This document shows positions 1 through 7,472 of a DNA stretch of 17,882 nt, piece after piece; within the stretch, counting starts at the first letter, position 1, and every line of letters begins with the position of its first letter. Position numbers and translations under genes: made by a program. The stretch is from contig CAZSGN010000020.1 in the NCBI GenBank assembly GCA_964606415.1, positions 1-17,882 on the forward strand, written 5' to 3'. Origin of the DNA: CAZSGN01 sp964606415. GTDB lineage: Bacteria; Bacteroidota; Bacteroidia; Bacteroidales; JBBRXJ01. The notes under the pieces are model-generated. The model did no database searches. It had not been told where the DNA came from and saw only the letters and a program-made list of their open reading frames with translations.

Positions 1-33
1 ATCGATTGAGCGGAATCGCTCAATTTGGGTTGT
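1..33 (-). repeat. Dispersed palindromic repeat, copy A
   Basis: Positions 5-12 (ATTGAGCG) and 17-24 (CGCTCAAT) form a perfect 8-bp inverted repeat around a GAAT loop, followed by TTGGGTTGTATTTT. The same 20-base core recurs at 12593-12612 (19 of 20 bases identical after reverse complementing) and at 10278-10297 (18 of 20), so it is a repeat family and not just a local hairpin. As RNA on the plus strand, the hairpin plus the T-rich tail could also end transcription of a gene lying left of the window. Confidence 0.7.
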
Positions 34-120
34 ATTTTAATGGAAATTGTTTGCCAAAAATGAGCAACTATATTGCATCAATCAAAAAACGCAATATTTA
101 AACTACATGTACAACAATAT

Positions 121-176
121 TTTAACAATTTTAACAGTGTCTTATATCATTTAAATATTTAACTGTTTTGTTTAAC
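121..176 (+). promoter_or_regulatory. Possible operator/promoter region of the sugar operon
   Basis: The 183 bases between repeat copy A and the kinase start are very AT-rich and hold no ORF. An imperfect dyad is visible: TTAACA repeats ending in AACAGT at 133-138, and the inverted arm ACTGTT at 162-167, continuing to GTTTAA. A regulator of the downstream sugar operon could bind here. No convincing TAnnTTTG box was found, so the exact promoter is not assigned. Confidence 0.25.
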
Positions 177-216
177 CATTAAAATAAGAGTAGAACCAAA
201 AAATAATATCAACAAT

Positions 217-1239
217 ATGCGAGAAGGAATTTTATCTGCCGGAAATTGGGTTTATGACCATGTAAAAATTGTGAATACATTACCTGAAAAAGGAATGCTG
301 GCCAGCATTTTACAAGAAGAAATTGGCGGCGGGGGCGCACCCTATAATGTATTGGTAGACCTTGCTAAAATGGATGCTCCTTTTCCCCTTCATGGAGCCG
401 GACTAATAGGCAAAGACCACAAAGCCTCTTTTTTGATCAATGAACTTCAAAATTACAGCATAGACACCAGCAATATACACCAAACAGAGCAAACCTCTAC
501 CTCGTATACCGATGTCATGACAGAAAAGCCAACAGGCGACCGTACATTTTTCCATTACAGGGGCACCAATGCCCTCTTAAGCCATGATGACCTGGCAAAA
601 ATCGATAGTCAGGCAAAAATATTTCACCTTGGCTACCTGCTGCTTCTAGACAGCCTCGATCAAAAAGACGAAGAATATGGGGTCGTCTCTGCAAAAACAC
701 TTCACATGCTTCAGAAAAAAGGATTTAAAACATCTGTTGATGTTGTATCAGAATCCGGCGAACGATTTAAAGAGTTGGTCACACCAGCATTGAAGTATAT
801 CAATTATTTAATCATTAACGAAATTGAAGCAGAAAGAATATCAGGATTAAAAATCCGGTCAGATCAGGACATTAATAAAGAAAATCTGCTTAAAACCGGT
901 CAGCATTTAATAGATCAGGGTGTTCAGGATCTTGTGGTCATTCATTTTCCCGAAGGCGGTTTTGCCATAAGTAAAGATGGCAGCCAGCATTTCGCTCCCT
1001 CTTTCCAGGTTGATCAATCAGAAATTATTGGCACCAATGGAGCAGGTGATGCATTTTGTGCCGGAATGTTGTATGCCATACACGAAAACAAACCACTTGA
1101 AGAAAGCCTCAAAACAGCTAATGCCTGCGCACGCTTCAACTTGCTGGGCGCAACATCTACAGGCGGCATGCAATCCATCGATGAAGTACAGAAATTCATG
1201 CAAAAAGCACCTTTAAAAAAACCAATTATTCAACTTTAA
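217..1239 (+). CDS. PfkB-family carbohydrate kinase
   Basis: A 340-residue cytoplasmic kinase of the ribokinase/PfkB family, which transfers ATP phosphate to a sugar hydroxyl. The N-terminal sugar-binding glycine stretch GGGGAPYN is at residues 37-44, an NEIEAE segment (the usual N-x-x-E position) at 201-206, and the anion-hole/catalytic motif GTNGAGDAFCAG at 272-283, with D278 as the expected catalytic base. The first residue of this motif is Gly where most relatives have Asp. Length is normal. The next gene starts 13 bp after the stop and encodes a D-lyxose/D-mannose-type isomerase, so the likely substrate is a ketose such as D-fructose or D-xylulose. That is inferred from the neighbour; the kinase sequence alone does not fix the sugar. 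Confidence 0.9.
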   Translation: MREGILSAGNWVYDHVKIVNTLPEKGMLASILQEEIGGGGAPYNVLVDLAKMDAPFPLHGAGLIGKDHKASFLINELQNYSIDTSNIHQTEQTSTSYTDVMTEKPTGDRTFFHYRGTNALLSHDDLAKIDSQAKIFHLGYLLLLDSLDQKDEEYGVVSAKTLHMLQKKGFKTSVDVVSESGERFKELVTPALKYINYLIINEIEAERISGLKIRSDQDINKENLLKTGQHLIDQGVQDLVVIHFPEGGFAISKDGSQHFAPSFQVDQSEIIGTNGAGDAFCAGMLYAIHENKPLEESLKTANACARFNLLGATSTGGMQSIDEVQKFMQKAPLKKPIIQL

Positions 1240-1252
1240 TTAATATTACATT

Positions 1253-1921
1253 ATGAAAAGATCATCAATCAATCAATACATCGAAGAAGCAAAAGCATTT
1301 TTTAACAAACATCAATTTCACTTACCCCTCTGGGCCTATTTTACACCAGAAAAATGGAAAGAAGCAGGTCCGGAGTACAAAGAGATAAAAGACAACATGC
1401 TGGGATGGGACTTAACCGATTTTGCCTCTCATGATTTTGAGAAAGTAGGCCTGCTGCTTTTCACCATTCGAAACGGAAATTTTCACCATCCTGATTATAA
1501 TAAGCCCTATGCAGAAAAAATTATGATTGTAAGAGAAAACCAGCTCACCCCTACCCATTTTCACTGGAATAAGATGGAAGATATTATCAACCGCGGAGGT
1601 GGCGATCTTTGTATCCGTCTATGGAAAGCAAATCAGGATGAAGAAAAAACAGACAACCCTTTTACCGTCCAAACCGACGGGGTCACCCGCATGCTTAAAG
1701 GCAATGATGTTTTGCGGCTTCAACCCGGAGAAAGCATTACACTTGAGCCCTATATTTATCATGAATTTTGGGCAGAAAAAGGCATGTGTCTCGTAGGAGA
1801 AGTCTCCATGGTTAATGATGACACCAATGACAATCGCTTTTACGAACCCCTCGGGCGTTTTCCTGATATAGAGGAAGATGAAAAGCCAGTGCATTTATTA
1901 TGCAATGAATATCCCGGATAA
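1253..1921 (+). CDS. D-lyxose/D-mannose family sugar isomerase (cupin)
   Basis: A 222-residue protein of the D-lyxose ketol-isomerase family, metal-dependent cupin enzymes that interconvert D-lyxose and D-xylulose and often D-mannose and D-fructose. The family signature is clear: THFHWNKMEDIINRGGG at residues 101-117 supplies metal ligands H102, H104 and E109, and the downstream cupin histidine is H170 in PYIYHEFW. The length matches the family (about 220-230). It is second in a two-gene operon with the PfkB kinase, so the pair probably feeds an aldose into glycolysis or the pentose phosphate pathway by isomerisation then phosphorylation. Lyxose versus mannose preference cannot be decided from sequence. 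No obvious terminator follows it. Confidence 0.88.
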   Translation: MKRSSINQYIEEAKAFFNKHQFHLPLWAYFTPEKWKEAGPEYKEIKDNMLGWDLTDFASHDFEKVGLLLFTIRNGNFHHPDYNKPYAEKIMIVRENQLTPTHFHWNKMEDIINRGGGDLCIRLWKANQDEEKTDNPFTVQTDGVTRMLKGNDVLRLQPGESITLEPYIYHEFWAEKGMCLVGEVSMVNDDTNDNRFYEPLGRFPDIEEDEKPVHLLCNEYPG

Positions 1922-2044
1922 CGGGTTTGAATATGGTGCATTTGGCTTTTTCCCACAGCAATTTCACGACATTATAAATTGTTTTTATATCTTTAATAAG
2001 TTATTGATTCCCGAAACTGGGATTAACCTTAACAAATAGCACAA

Positions 2045-2257
2045 TTGATAAGTATTTCGGATTTCTTAAAGAAACTTGATAATGGATCCAAGAAGAAGCT
2101 CATTATTAAGTTAACAGAATCTATTGAAGAAATAGAAAATACTGCAATTAGCCTGAAAGATTTATCTGGAGCCTGGAAAAACTCCCGAGACTCAGATGTG
2201 ATAATGAAGGAAATTAGAAATTCAAGAGTTAACAAACAAGATAGTATTGAATTCTAA
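2045..2257 (+). CDS. Small antitoxin-like protein (orphan VapB-type)
   Basis: A 70-residue ORF. Its C-terminal part, SGAWKNSRDSDVIMKEIRNS (residues 41-60), has the Trp-Lys-x-x-Arg spacing and the amphipathic 'xIIxxIRxSR' tail that I recognise from small Bacteroidota antitoxins paired with PIN toxins. The N-terminal half is a charged helix. The only usable start is TTG at 2045; an in-frame TAA sits at 2030 and no ATG lies between, so the N-terminus may be degraded. Its stop overlaps the ATG of a truncated vapC-like stub by one base (TAATG), the coupling expected in a toxin-antitoxin operon. If expressed, it would be an antitoxin with no partner. Family assignment is from memory of the motif, not a search. 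Confidence 0.55.
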   Translation: MISISDFLKKLDNGSKKKLIIKLTESIEEIENTAISLKDLSGAWKNSRDSDVIMKEIRNSRVNKQDSIEF

Positions 2258-2307
2258 TGAAGTACCTTTTAAACACTAACATTTGTATTCATTTTATTAT
2301 CCAATAA
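2257..2307 (+). pseudogene. Truncated vapC-like PIN toxin remnant
   Basis: The ATG at 2257 overlaps the antitoxin stop codon. The reading frame gives MKYLLNTNICIHFIIQ and then TAA. This closely resembles the usual start of VapC PIN-domain RNases (MKYLLDTNIxIYxIK...), with the first catalytic Asp at position 6 changed to Asn. The rest of the roughly 130-residue toxin is missing: the rlmH stop codon on the opposite strand lies only 6 bp beyond the stub. The toxin was evidently lost by deletion and cannot be active. The stub is short, but start overlap, position after an antitoxin-like gene and residue pattern all agree. Confidence 0.6.
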
Positions 2308-2313
2308 ACTTGT

Positions 2314-2784
2314 TCATTCATTATGGTAAGGGTCATTATTAATGATCGAAAAAGCTCGGTAGATTTGTTCCATAAATAACAATCTTACTATCTGATGCGA
2401 AAAGGTCATTGGTGATAATGACATTTTCTCATTCGCCCTTTTCATTACTTCTTCATCAAATCCATAAGGCCCCCCTACAACAAAGATGACCTTTTTACCA
2501 GACCGGGACAATAAATCCTGTAAATGACCGGCAAATTGCACAGAAGAATATTGCATTCCGCCTTCATCTAATAATATAACATAATCCGACACCGCAATAT
2601 TGGAAAGCAACAAGCCAGCCTCCATCCTTTTCTGCTCTGCCGGGCTGCGTTTTTTTCTTGGAGGATCCTTAATGTATTTAATAGCAAAAGGAATATAGCG
2701 CTTTAATCTTTTCTCATATTCTTTAATCCCCTGAATAATAAATGGATCACTATTTCTCCCTATCAATAATAATTCAATTTTCAT
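2314..2784 (-). CDS. rlmH: 23S rRNA (pseudouridine1915-N3)-methyltransferase RlmH
   Basis: A 156-residue SPOUT-class methyltransferase that uses SAM to methylate N3 of pseudouridine 1915 in helix 69 of 23S rRNA, acting on assembled 70S ribosomes. Visible family features: the MKIELLLIGR start, LLDEGG at residues 71-76, the SAM-binding knot segment FVVGGPYGFDEEV (101-113), and the conserved C-terminus with SHQIVRLLFMEQIYRAF (129-145) followed by DPYHNE. Length is exactly typical. It stands alone on the minus strand. Its upstream region is filled by the tandem hairpin repeats at 2815-2934, which may lie in its 5' leader; no clear TAnnTTTG promoter was found between the gene and 3010. Confidence 0.96.
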   Translation of the reverse strand: MKIELLLIGRNSDPFIIQGIKEYEKRLKRYIPFAIKYIKDPPRKKRSPAEQKRMEAGLLLSNIAVSDYVILLDEGGMQYSSVQFAGHLQDLLSRSGKKVIFVVGGPYGFDEEVMKRANEKMSLSPMTFSHQIVRLLFMEQIYRAFSIINNDPYHNE

Positions 2785-2790
2785 AGTATT

Positions 2791-2942
2791 TTTGTTCTTT
2801 GTTCGTTGTTCTTTGCCTGTCCGTCCACTGACGGATTCTTTGTTCCTTGTTCCTTGTTTGTTGCCTGTCCGTCCACTGACGGATTCTTTGTTCGTTGTTC
2901 CTTGCCTGTCCGTCCACTGACGGATTCTTTGTTCTTTGTTCC
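2791..2942. repeat. Tandem hairpin repeat array upstream of rlmH
   Basis: A 31-base unit starting GCCTGTCC and ending in TTCTTTGTTC is present three times at 2815-2845, 2863-2893 and 2904-2934. Each copy contains the hairpin TCCGTC-CACT-GACGGA (6-bp stem). The spacers consist of heptamers of the TTGTTCC/TTCGTTG kind; unit spacing is 48 then 41 bases, differing by exactly one heptamer. This is a minisatellite with a nested 7-base repeat, ending 7 bases before the rlmH start codon. Not CRISPR: the spacers are low-complexity and related to each other. Confidence 0.9.
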
Positions 2943-3054
2943 TCTAGTGAAGAATTTTTGCTTGTTTGCTGTTGTATTAATAAAAGTTTATCGTTTAATA
3001 TAGTATTATTAGTAGCGTTTCTTCTAAAGCACTAAAACGTAGAGAAATAAAACA

Positions 3055-3097
3055 TTGCTTTAAAAAAACGTATAAAATTCCTAACTTTGGCAAAGTT
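3055..3097 (+). promoter_or_regulatory. Candidate promoter/palindrome for DUF4783-nadC
   Basis: TAACTTTG at 3082-3089 matches the Bacteroidota -7 box TAnnTTTG. A TTG lies at 3055-3057, but the 24-base spacer is longer than the roughly 19 bases usual for the -33 element. The box is embedded in a perfect 15-base palindrome, AACTTTG-G-CAAAGTT (3083-3097), followed by six T residues. Overlap of box and palindrome suggests either an operator or fortuitous symmetry. The leader to the DUF4783 start would be about 110 bases. Confidence 0.4.
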
Positions 3098-3203
3098 TTT
3101 TCTTTGCATAATTAACATTAATAATTATATTTATAATAATAATTAAATCGGTATGATAAAATTAATTTTAAAACAACCATGATTTTTTAAAATCCAAGTT
3201 AGC

Positions 3204-3620
3204 ATGAAAAAGCCCTATAATAAACAAAATCCCTATTTTTTCCTTATAATGATTATACTTTTTGGCTTGCTGGAAGTTAATTTACAGGCTAAAGGTGTCA
3301 TCCCCTCACAAATTTCCTCTGCCTTAAACACTGGAAACTGTGATGAGCTGGCACCCTACATTATTGATGAGCTGGAACTTGTCATTGAGGAACATGATAA
3401 TATATACAGCAAAGAAGAAGCGATCACATTAATCGAAAAATTTTTCAATAGAAATATCCCAAATGACTTTATCATTTTGCACGAAGGCGGAAAGTCCGCT
3501 TACCATTATGCTATTGGCAATCTAAAAACACATAATGGCGAATACCGGGTTTACTTTTTACTAAAAGAAAACGAGGGAAAGGAATACATTCAACAATTAA
3601 GAATTGAAAGTGCAAAATGA
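3204..3620 (+). CDS. DUF4783 secreted/lipid-envelope protein
   Basis: A 138-residue protein matching DUF4783, a small Bacteroidota family usually found beside nadC. Residues 11-29 are hydrophobic (YFFLIMIILFGLLEVNLQA), consistent with a signal peptide cleaved near residue 30 and export to the periplasm. The mature part is about 108 residues with a compact alpha/beta pattern similar to NTF2-like folds (helix with EEAITLIEKFF, strands ending YRVYFLLK); the fold remark is inference. The stop overlaps the nadC start (ATGA at 3617-3620), so translation is probably coupled. The function of the family is unknown; its recurring place before nadC does not by itself show a role in NAD synthesis. Confidence 0.85.
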   Translation: MKKPYNKQNPYFFLIMIILFGLLEVNLQAKGVIPSQISSALNTGNCDELAPYIIDELELVIEEHDNIYSKEEAITLIEKFFNRNIPNDFIILHEGGKSAYHYAIGNLKTHNGEYRVYFLLKENEGKEYIQQLRIESAK

Positions 3621-4483
3621 ATCAAGCTTACCTTAAACACTTTATAGAACAAGCCATTGAAGAAGATGTAGGGTCTGGTGACCATACCACTCTTGCATGT
3701 TTCCCCAAAAATGCAAAAGGAAGCGCCAGACTGATTGTCAAAAAAAATAATGCCATCATTGCCGGTATAGAAACGGCCCGTTCCATTTACAAAATACAAG
3801 ACCCGGATTGTCAAATAAAGACAAATTATAAAGATGGTTCATTGGTCAGGCAAGGAGATGTCATTTTCACCCTGGCAGGCAACATCCATACCATCCTTAC
3901 CCTGGAACGGCTTGTTCTAAATATCATGCAAAGGATGAGTGGCGTTGCAACACTTACAAGACAATATGTTGATGCAATCAAAGGCTCTAAGACCAAAATC
4001 ATCGATACCAGAAAAACCTGTCCTGGAATGCGTCAACTCCAAAAAGAGGCAGTTCAAATCGGTGGAGGAACTAATCACAGGATGGGTCTTTATGACATGA
4101 TCATGCTAAAAGACAATCATATCGATTATTCAGGAGGAATCAAACCGGCCATCAATCAGGTGCATGATTATTTTAAAAAACAAAACATCAAGCTCCCCAT
4201 CGTCATTGAAGCACGAAGCATTGAAGATGTAAAAGAAATTATAGAGCATGGAGGAATCGACCGCATCATGCTGGATAATTTCACCCCTGAAGAAACAAAA
4301 AAAGCAATCGCGCTCATAGATGGCAGATATGAAACTGAATCTTCCGGGGGAATAAATTTAGAAACAGTCCAAAAATATGCAGCATGCGGGGTTGATTACA
4401 TCTCTGTCGGAGCGCTCACACACCAAGCGAAAAGCATAGATCTCACCCTTCTGGCTGAGCCAGGAGGTAAAGTTCGTCCATAA
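3617..4483 (+). CDS. nadC: Nicotinate-nucleotide pyrophosphorylase (carboxylating), NadC
   Basis: A 288-residue quinolinate phosphoribosyltransferase, catalysing quinolinate plus PRPP to nicotinate mononucleotide, CO2 and pyrophosphate in de novo NAD synthesis. Key segments are all present: EEDVGSGDHTT at residues 15-25, the quinolinate-binding TRKTCPGMR at 131-139, NHRMGLYDMIMLKDNH at 153-168, EARS at 198-201, SSGGI at 242-246 and the terminal SVGALTH at 263-269. Length is typical. Its start overlaps the DUF4783 stop by four bases. It converges on valS with only 28 bp between the two stop codons, and no nadA or nadB lies in this window. Confidence 0.97.
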   Translation: MNQAYLKHFIEQAIEEDVGSGDHTTLACFPKNAKGSARLIVKKNNAIIAGIETARSIYKIQDPDCQIKTNYKDGSLVRQGDVIFTLAGNIHTILTLERLVLNIMQRMSGVATLTRQYVDAIKGSKTKIIDTRKTCPGMRQLQKEAVQIGGGTNHRMGLYDMIMLKDNHIDYSGGIKPAINQVHDYFKKQNIKLPIVIEARSIEDVKEIIEHGGIDRIMLDNFTPEETKKAIALIDGRYETESSGGINLETVQKYAACGVDYISVGALTHQAKSIDLTLLAEPGGKVRP

Positions 4484-4499
4484 AGCAATGAGTTTGCTT
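4483..4499. terminator. Weak hairpin between convergent nadC and valS
   Basis: AAGCAA-TGAGT-TTGCTT forms a 6-bp stem with a 5-base loop just after the nadC stop. No clear T-run follows on either strand, so it is at best a weak bidirectional terminator. Confidence 0.3.
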
Positions 4500-4511
4500 G
4501 ATGGACAAAAG

Positions 4512-7145
4512 CTAATTTTTCAGGGTATTTAGCCGTTCTTCAAGTGATTTAATCCTTGACTCAGCATCATTTCTTTTTTGCTTCTCCTTTTCGACAACAG
4601 CCTCCGGCGCATTATTCACAAACTTGTCATTATCCAGCTTCTTATTCACACCTCTCAGGAAACCTTTGGCATAATCAAGCTCCTCCTGTACCTTTTTAAT
4701 TTCCTCCTCTACATTAATATTTTCTTCCATTGGAATAAAATACTGTACCGTCCCCACAATAAAAGACAAAGCTCCTTCCACCTTATCATCCACCATATCA
4801 ATAGATTTCAGCACTGCCAATTTTTTAATCACATCATTAAAGCGATCACGAAATTGCCCAGATGAAAGCACTTTAAGCTCCAGCTCCTCGCGATTGGACA
4901 ATTGATTATTTTTTCTGATGGTCCGGACATTAGAAATAATTTCCTTAACAAATTCAAACTCATCAACCAATTTACTACCCAGACCTTCCGGCTGAGGCAA
5001 TTGACTCACCATAATGCAATCACGGGCATCCCTTTCACGCATATGATGCCATATTTCTTCCGTGATAAAAGGCATTAAAGGATGAATAATCTGCATCAAT
5101 TTCTCAAAAAAGGCAATAACTGTTTTATAGGTTTCCTGATCAATAGGTTTCTGATATGCTGGTTTAACCGCTTCGAGGTACCATGAAGAAAAATCATCCC
5201 AGAAAAGCCGGTAAACAGTCATCAATGCCTCAGATATGCGGAACTGGTCATAACTTTTATTCAGATCCTGCAAAGCTTTATCGAGGCGGGCTTCAAACCA
5301 GTTATTTGCTTGTTTTGCATAAGCAGGTTGAGGTAATGAAGCGTCTACCTGCCAACTTTTGACCAACCGGAAAGCATTCCATATTTTATTTGCAAAATTG
5401 CGCCCCTGCTCACACAAAGACACATCAAATAAAAGATCATTGCCCGCAGGAGAAGACAACAACATCCCCACACGCACCCCATCTGCGCCATATTCATCAA
5501 TCAATTCCAATGGATCAGGAGAATTACCCAATGATTTCGACATTTTCTGTCTTTTTGCATCCCTGACAATCCCTGTCAGATAAACATTTTCAAAAGGTTT
5601 TTCCTCCATATACTCGTATCCGGCAATAATCATACGGGCGACCCAGAAAAACAAAATCTCCGGAGCAGTCACAAGATCATTGGTTGGATAATAATACTGA
5701 ATATCTTTGTTTCCTGGATTAACAAACCCATCAAAAACAGAAATAGGCCACAACCATGAAGAAAACCATGTATCGACCACATCTTCATCCTGTTTCAGAT
5801 CGTCCATGGTTAACGCATTGTTTCCTGACTTTTCTTTGGCCATTTTTAAAGCCTCTTCCTCAGAAGGAGCCACAACAAAATCATTGGTATTTTGTATATA
5901 ATAAACAGGGATTCGCTGCCCCCACCATAATTGACGGGAGATACACCAATCCCGGACATTTTCCATCCAATGACGATAAGTATTTTTAAACTTAGGCGGG
6001 ACCAGTTTAACCTCGTCATTCATGACTGCATCCAGGGCTGGCTGGGCTAACTCCTTCATCTTAACGAACCATTGCATGGACAATTTGGGTTCGATCACCA
6101 CATTCGTTCGTTCAGAGTACCCAACTTTATTAACATAATCCTCTGTTTTAATCAAATAACCCTTATTCTTTAAATCTTCGGCGATTAATTTTCTTACTTC
6201 AAAACGATCTTTACCCACATACAACTGCGCATTTTCATTCAATGTTCCATCATCATTAAAGATATCAATCGCGGGTAATTGATGACGGTCACCTATCTCA
6301 TAATCATTTTCATCATGGGCAGGTGTTATTTTAAGACACCCTGTTCCAAACTCCATATCCACATAATCATCCTCAATAAACGGAACCAAACGATCAATTA
6401 ATGGCACATAAACCCTTTTCCCTTTCAAATGTTTAAATCGCTCATCAGCAGGATTCACACACACAGCAGTATCCCCAAGAATTGTTTCCGGCCGTGTCGT
6501 AGCAATGGTAACAAACTCATCGGGATGATTCTCTATCGGATATTTAATATAATAAAGTTTAGACTGCTCTTCGTAGTAATTAACCTCTTCATCAGAAACA
6601 GCCGTTTGGGCCTGTGGATCCCAATTAACCATTCGCACCCCCCGGTAAATTTTACCTTTATTATAAAGATCAATAAAAACCTTAATAACACTATCCGACA
6701 TCTCATCATCCATAGTAAACTTAGTGCGTTTCCAGTCACAAGAAGCGCCTAATTTTTTAAGCTGCTCCAAAATAATTCCACCATGCTTCTCCCGCCATTC
6801 CCAGGCATGTTTCAGAAAATCTTCACGTGAAATAGATGTCTTGGAAATCCCTTCCTTTTCCAGTTTTTGAACTACCTTTGCTTCTGTTGCGATTGAAGCA
6901 TGATCAGTCCCTGGTACCCAACAAGCATTCTTGCCAAGCATTCTTGCTCTACGTACCAGCACATCCTGAATAGTATTATTAAGCATATGCCCCATATGAA
7001 GCACACCAGTTACATTAGGCGGCGGAATAACAATTGTATACGGCTCCCTGTCATCCGGTTCAGAATGGAAAAATCCTAAATCCATCCATTGCTGATACCA
7101 TTTCTGTTCAATTCCCCGTGGCTCATACTTACTCGCAATATCCAT
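4512..7145 (-). CDS. valS: Valyl-tRNA synthetase
   Basis: A class I aminoacyl-tRNA synthetase charging tRNA-Val, 877 residues from the start chosen here. The HIGH motif is HMGH at residues 50-53 (in PPPNVTGVLHMGHMLNNT), the editing (CP1) domain carries TTRPETILGDTAV at about 216-228, and KMSKS is at 534-538. The C-terminal 70 or so residues form the charged coiled coil usual in ValS (EENINVEEEIKKVQEELDYA onward). The open frame extends upstream to 7247, but those 34 extra codons contain the promoter at 7184-7213 and have no counterpart in the family; the ATG at 7145 gives the standard MDIASKYEPRGIEQKWY start. It stands alone on the minus strand. Confidence 0.97.
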   Translation of the reverse strand: MDIASKYEPRGIEQKWYQQWMDLGFFHSEPDDREPYTIVIPPPNVTGVLHMGHMLNNTIQDVLVRRARMLGKNACWVPGTDHASIATEAKVVQKLEKEGISKTSISREDFLKHAWEWREKHGGIILEQLKKLGASCDWKRTKFTMDDEMSDSVIKVFIDLYNKGKIYRGVRMVNWDPQAQTAVSDEEVNYYEEQSKLYYIKYPIENHPDEFVTIATTRPETILGDTAVCVNPADERFKHLKGKRVYVPLIDRLVPFIEDDYVDMEFGTGCLKITPAHDENDYEIGDRHQLPAIDIFNDDGTLNENAQLYVGKDRFEVRKLIAEDLKNKGYLIKTEDYVNKVGYSERTNVVIEPKLSMQWFVKMKELAQPALDAVMNDEVKLVPPKFKNTYRHWMENVRDWCISRQLWWGQRIPVYYIQNTNDFVVAPSEEEALKMAKEKSGNNALTMDDLKQDEDVVDTWFSSWLWPISVFDGFVNPGNKDIQYYYPTNDLVTAPEILFFWVARMIIAGYEYMEEKPFENVYLTGIVRDAKRQKMSKSLGNSPDPLELIDEYGADGVRVGMLLSSPAGNDLLFDVSLCEQGRNFANKIWNAFRLVKSWQVDASLPQPAYAKQANNWFEARLDKALQDLNKSYDQFRISEALMTVYRLFWDDFSSWYLEAVKPAYQKPIDQETYKTVIAFFEKLMQIIHPLMPFITEEIWHHMRERDARDCIMVSQLPQPEGLGSKLVDEFEFVKEIISNVRTIRKNNQLSNREELELKVLSSGQFRDRFNDVIKKLAVLKSIDMVDDKVEGALSFIVGTVQYFIPMEENINVEEEIKKVQEELDYAKGFLRGVNKKLDNDKFVNNAPEAVVEKEKQKRNDAESRIKSLEERLNTLKN

Positions 7146-7183
7146 TATCCAGATCTTAAATTTAAATTTTACATGAATCGCTG

Positions 7184-7213
7184 CAAAAATAGTTAATTTT
7201 ACATAAGGAGCAA
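7184..7213 (-). promoter_or_regulatory. valS promoter (-33/-7 type)
   Basis: On the minus strand, TTG (7213-7211) is followed after exactly 19 bases by TATTTTTG (7191-7184), a full match to the Bacteroidota TTG-N19-TAnnTTTG promoter, then GCAGCG. Transcription would begin near 7177, giving a leader of about 30 bases before the ATG at 7145. This is the best promoter match in the window and it decides the valS start. Confidence 0.75.
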
Positions 7214-7230
7214 GAAACCAGGAGCAAGAA
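7206..7230. repeat. Short direct repeat AGGAGCAAGAA
   Basis: AGGAGCAAGAA occurs at 7206-7216 and again at 7220-7230 (period 14), followed by GCCTGTC at 7235-7241 and TGAC. It resembles, loosely, the heptamer-plus-GCCTGTCC arrangement upstream of rlmH and may be a decayed relative. The first copy contains the -33 TTG of the valS promoter. Confidence 0.5.
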
Positions 7231-7426
7231 GCTGGCCTGTCTGACAATAAAAAGCCAAACTAAGCGACTTCCCTCAATCAATTAAGAATAAGCAAGTTTT
7301 TTACATCAAGATATGCACTTCAAAAAAATAGCTATTAAAAAATAAGTAATGTAACAAATAAAAAAACTCTACGTTAATTATTATAAAAAAGGAAAGGAAA
7401 AAATTACATCCTCCAATAATAATCAC

Positions 7427-7434
7427 TAATTTTG
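7427..7434 (+). promoter_or_regulatory. Candidate -7 box for the DUF1573 gene
   Basis: TAATTTTG matches TAnnTTTG and lies 39 bp before the start codon. The base triplet 19 bases upstream is TTA rather than TTG, so the -33 element is imperfect. The rest of 7248-7472 is AT-rich with no ORF or strong structure that I can see. Confidence 0.45.
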
Positions 7435-7472
7435 TAAACCATAACAAAACCATTTTTTAAACCAGTAAAGAT

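Noticed and set aside
2815..2934. Possible CRISPR array
   Set aside because: Only three units, spacers are short, low in complexity and related to each other, and no cas genes are present.
2806..3003. 65-codon ORF over the tandem repeats
   Set aside because: Its Cys/Phe/Pro-rich product simply translates the repeat units; no protein features.
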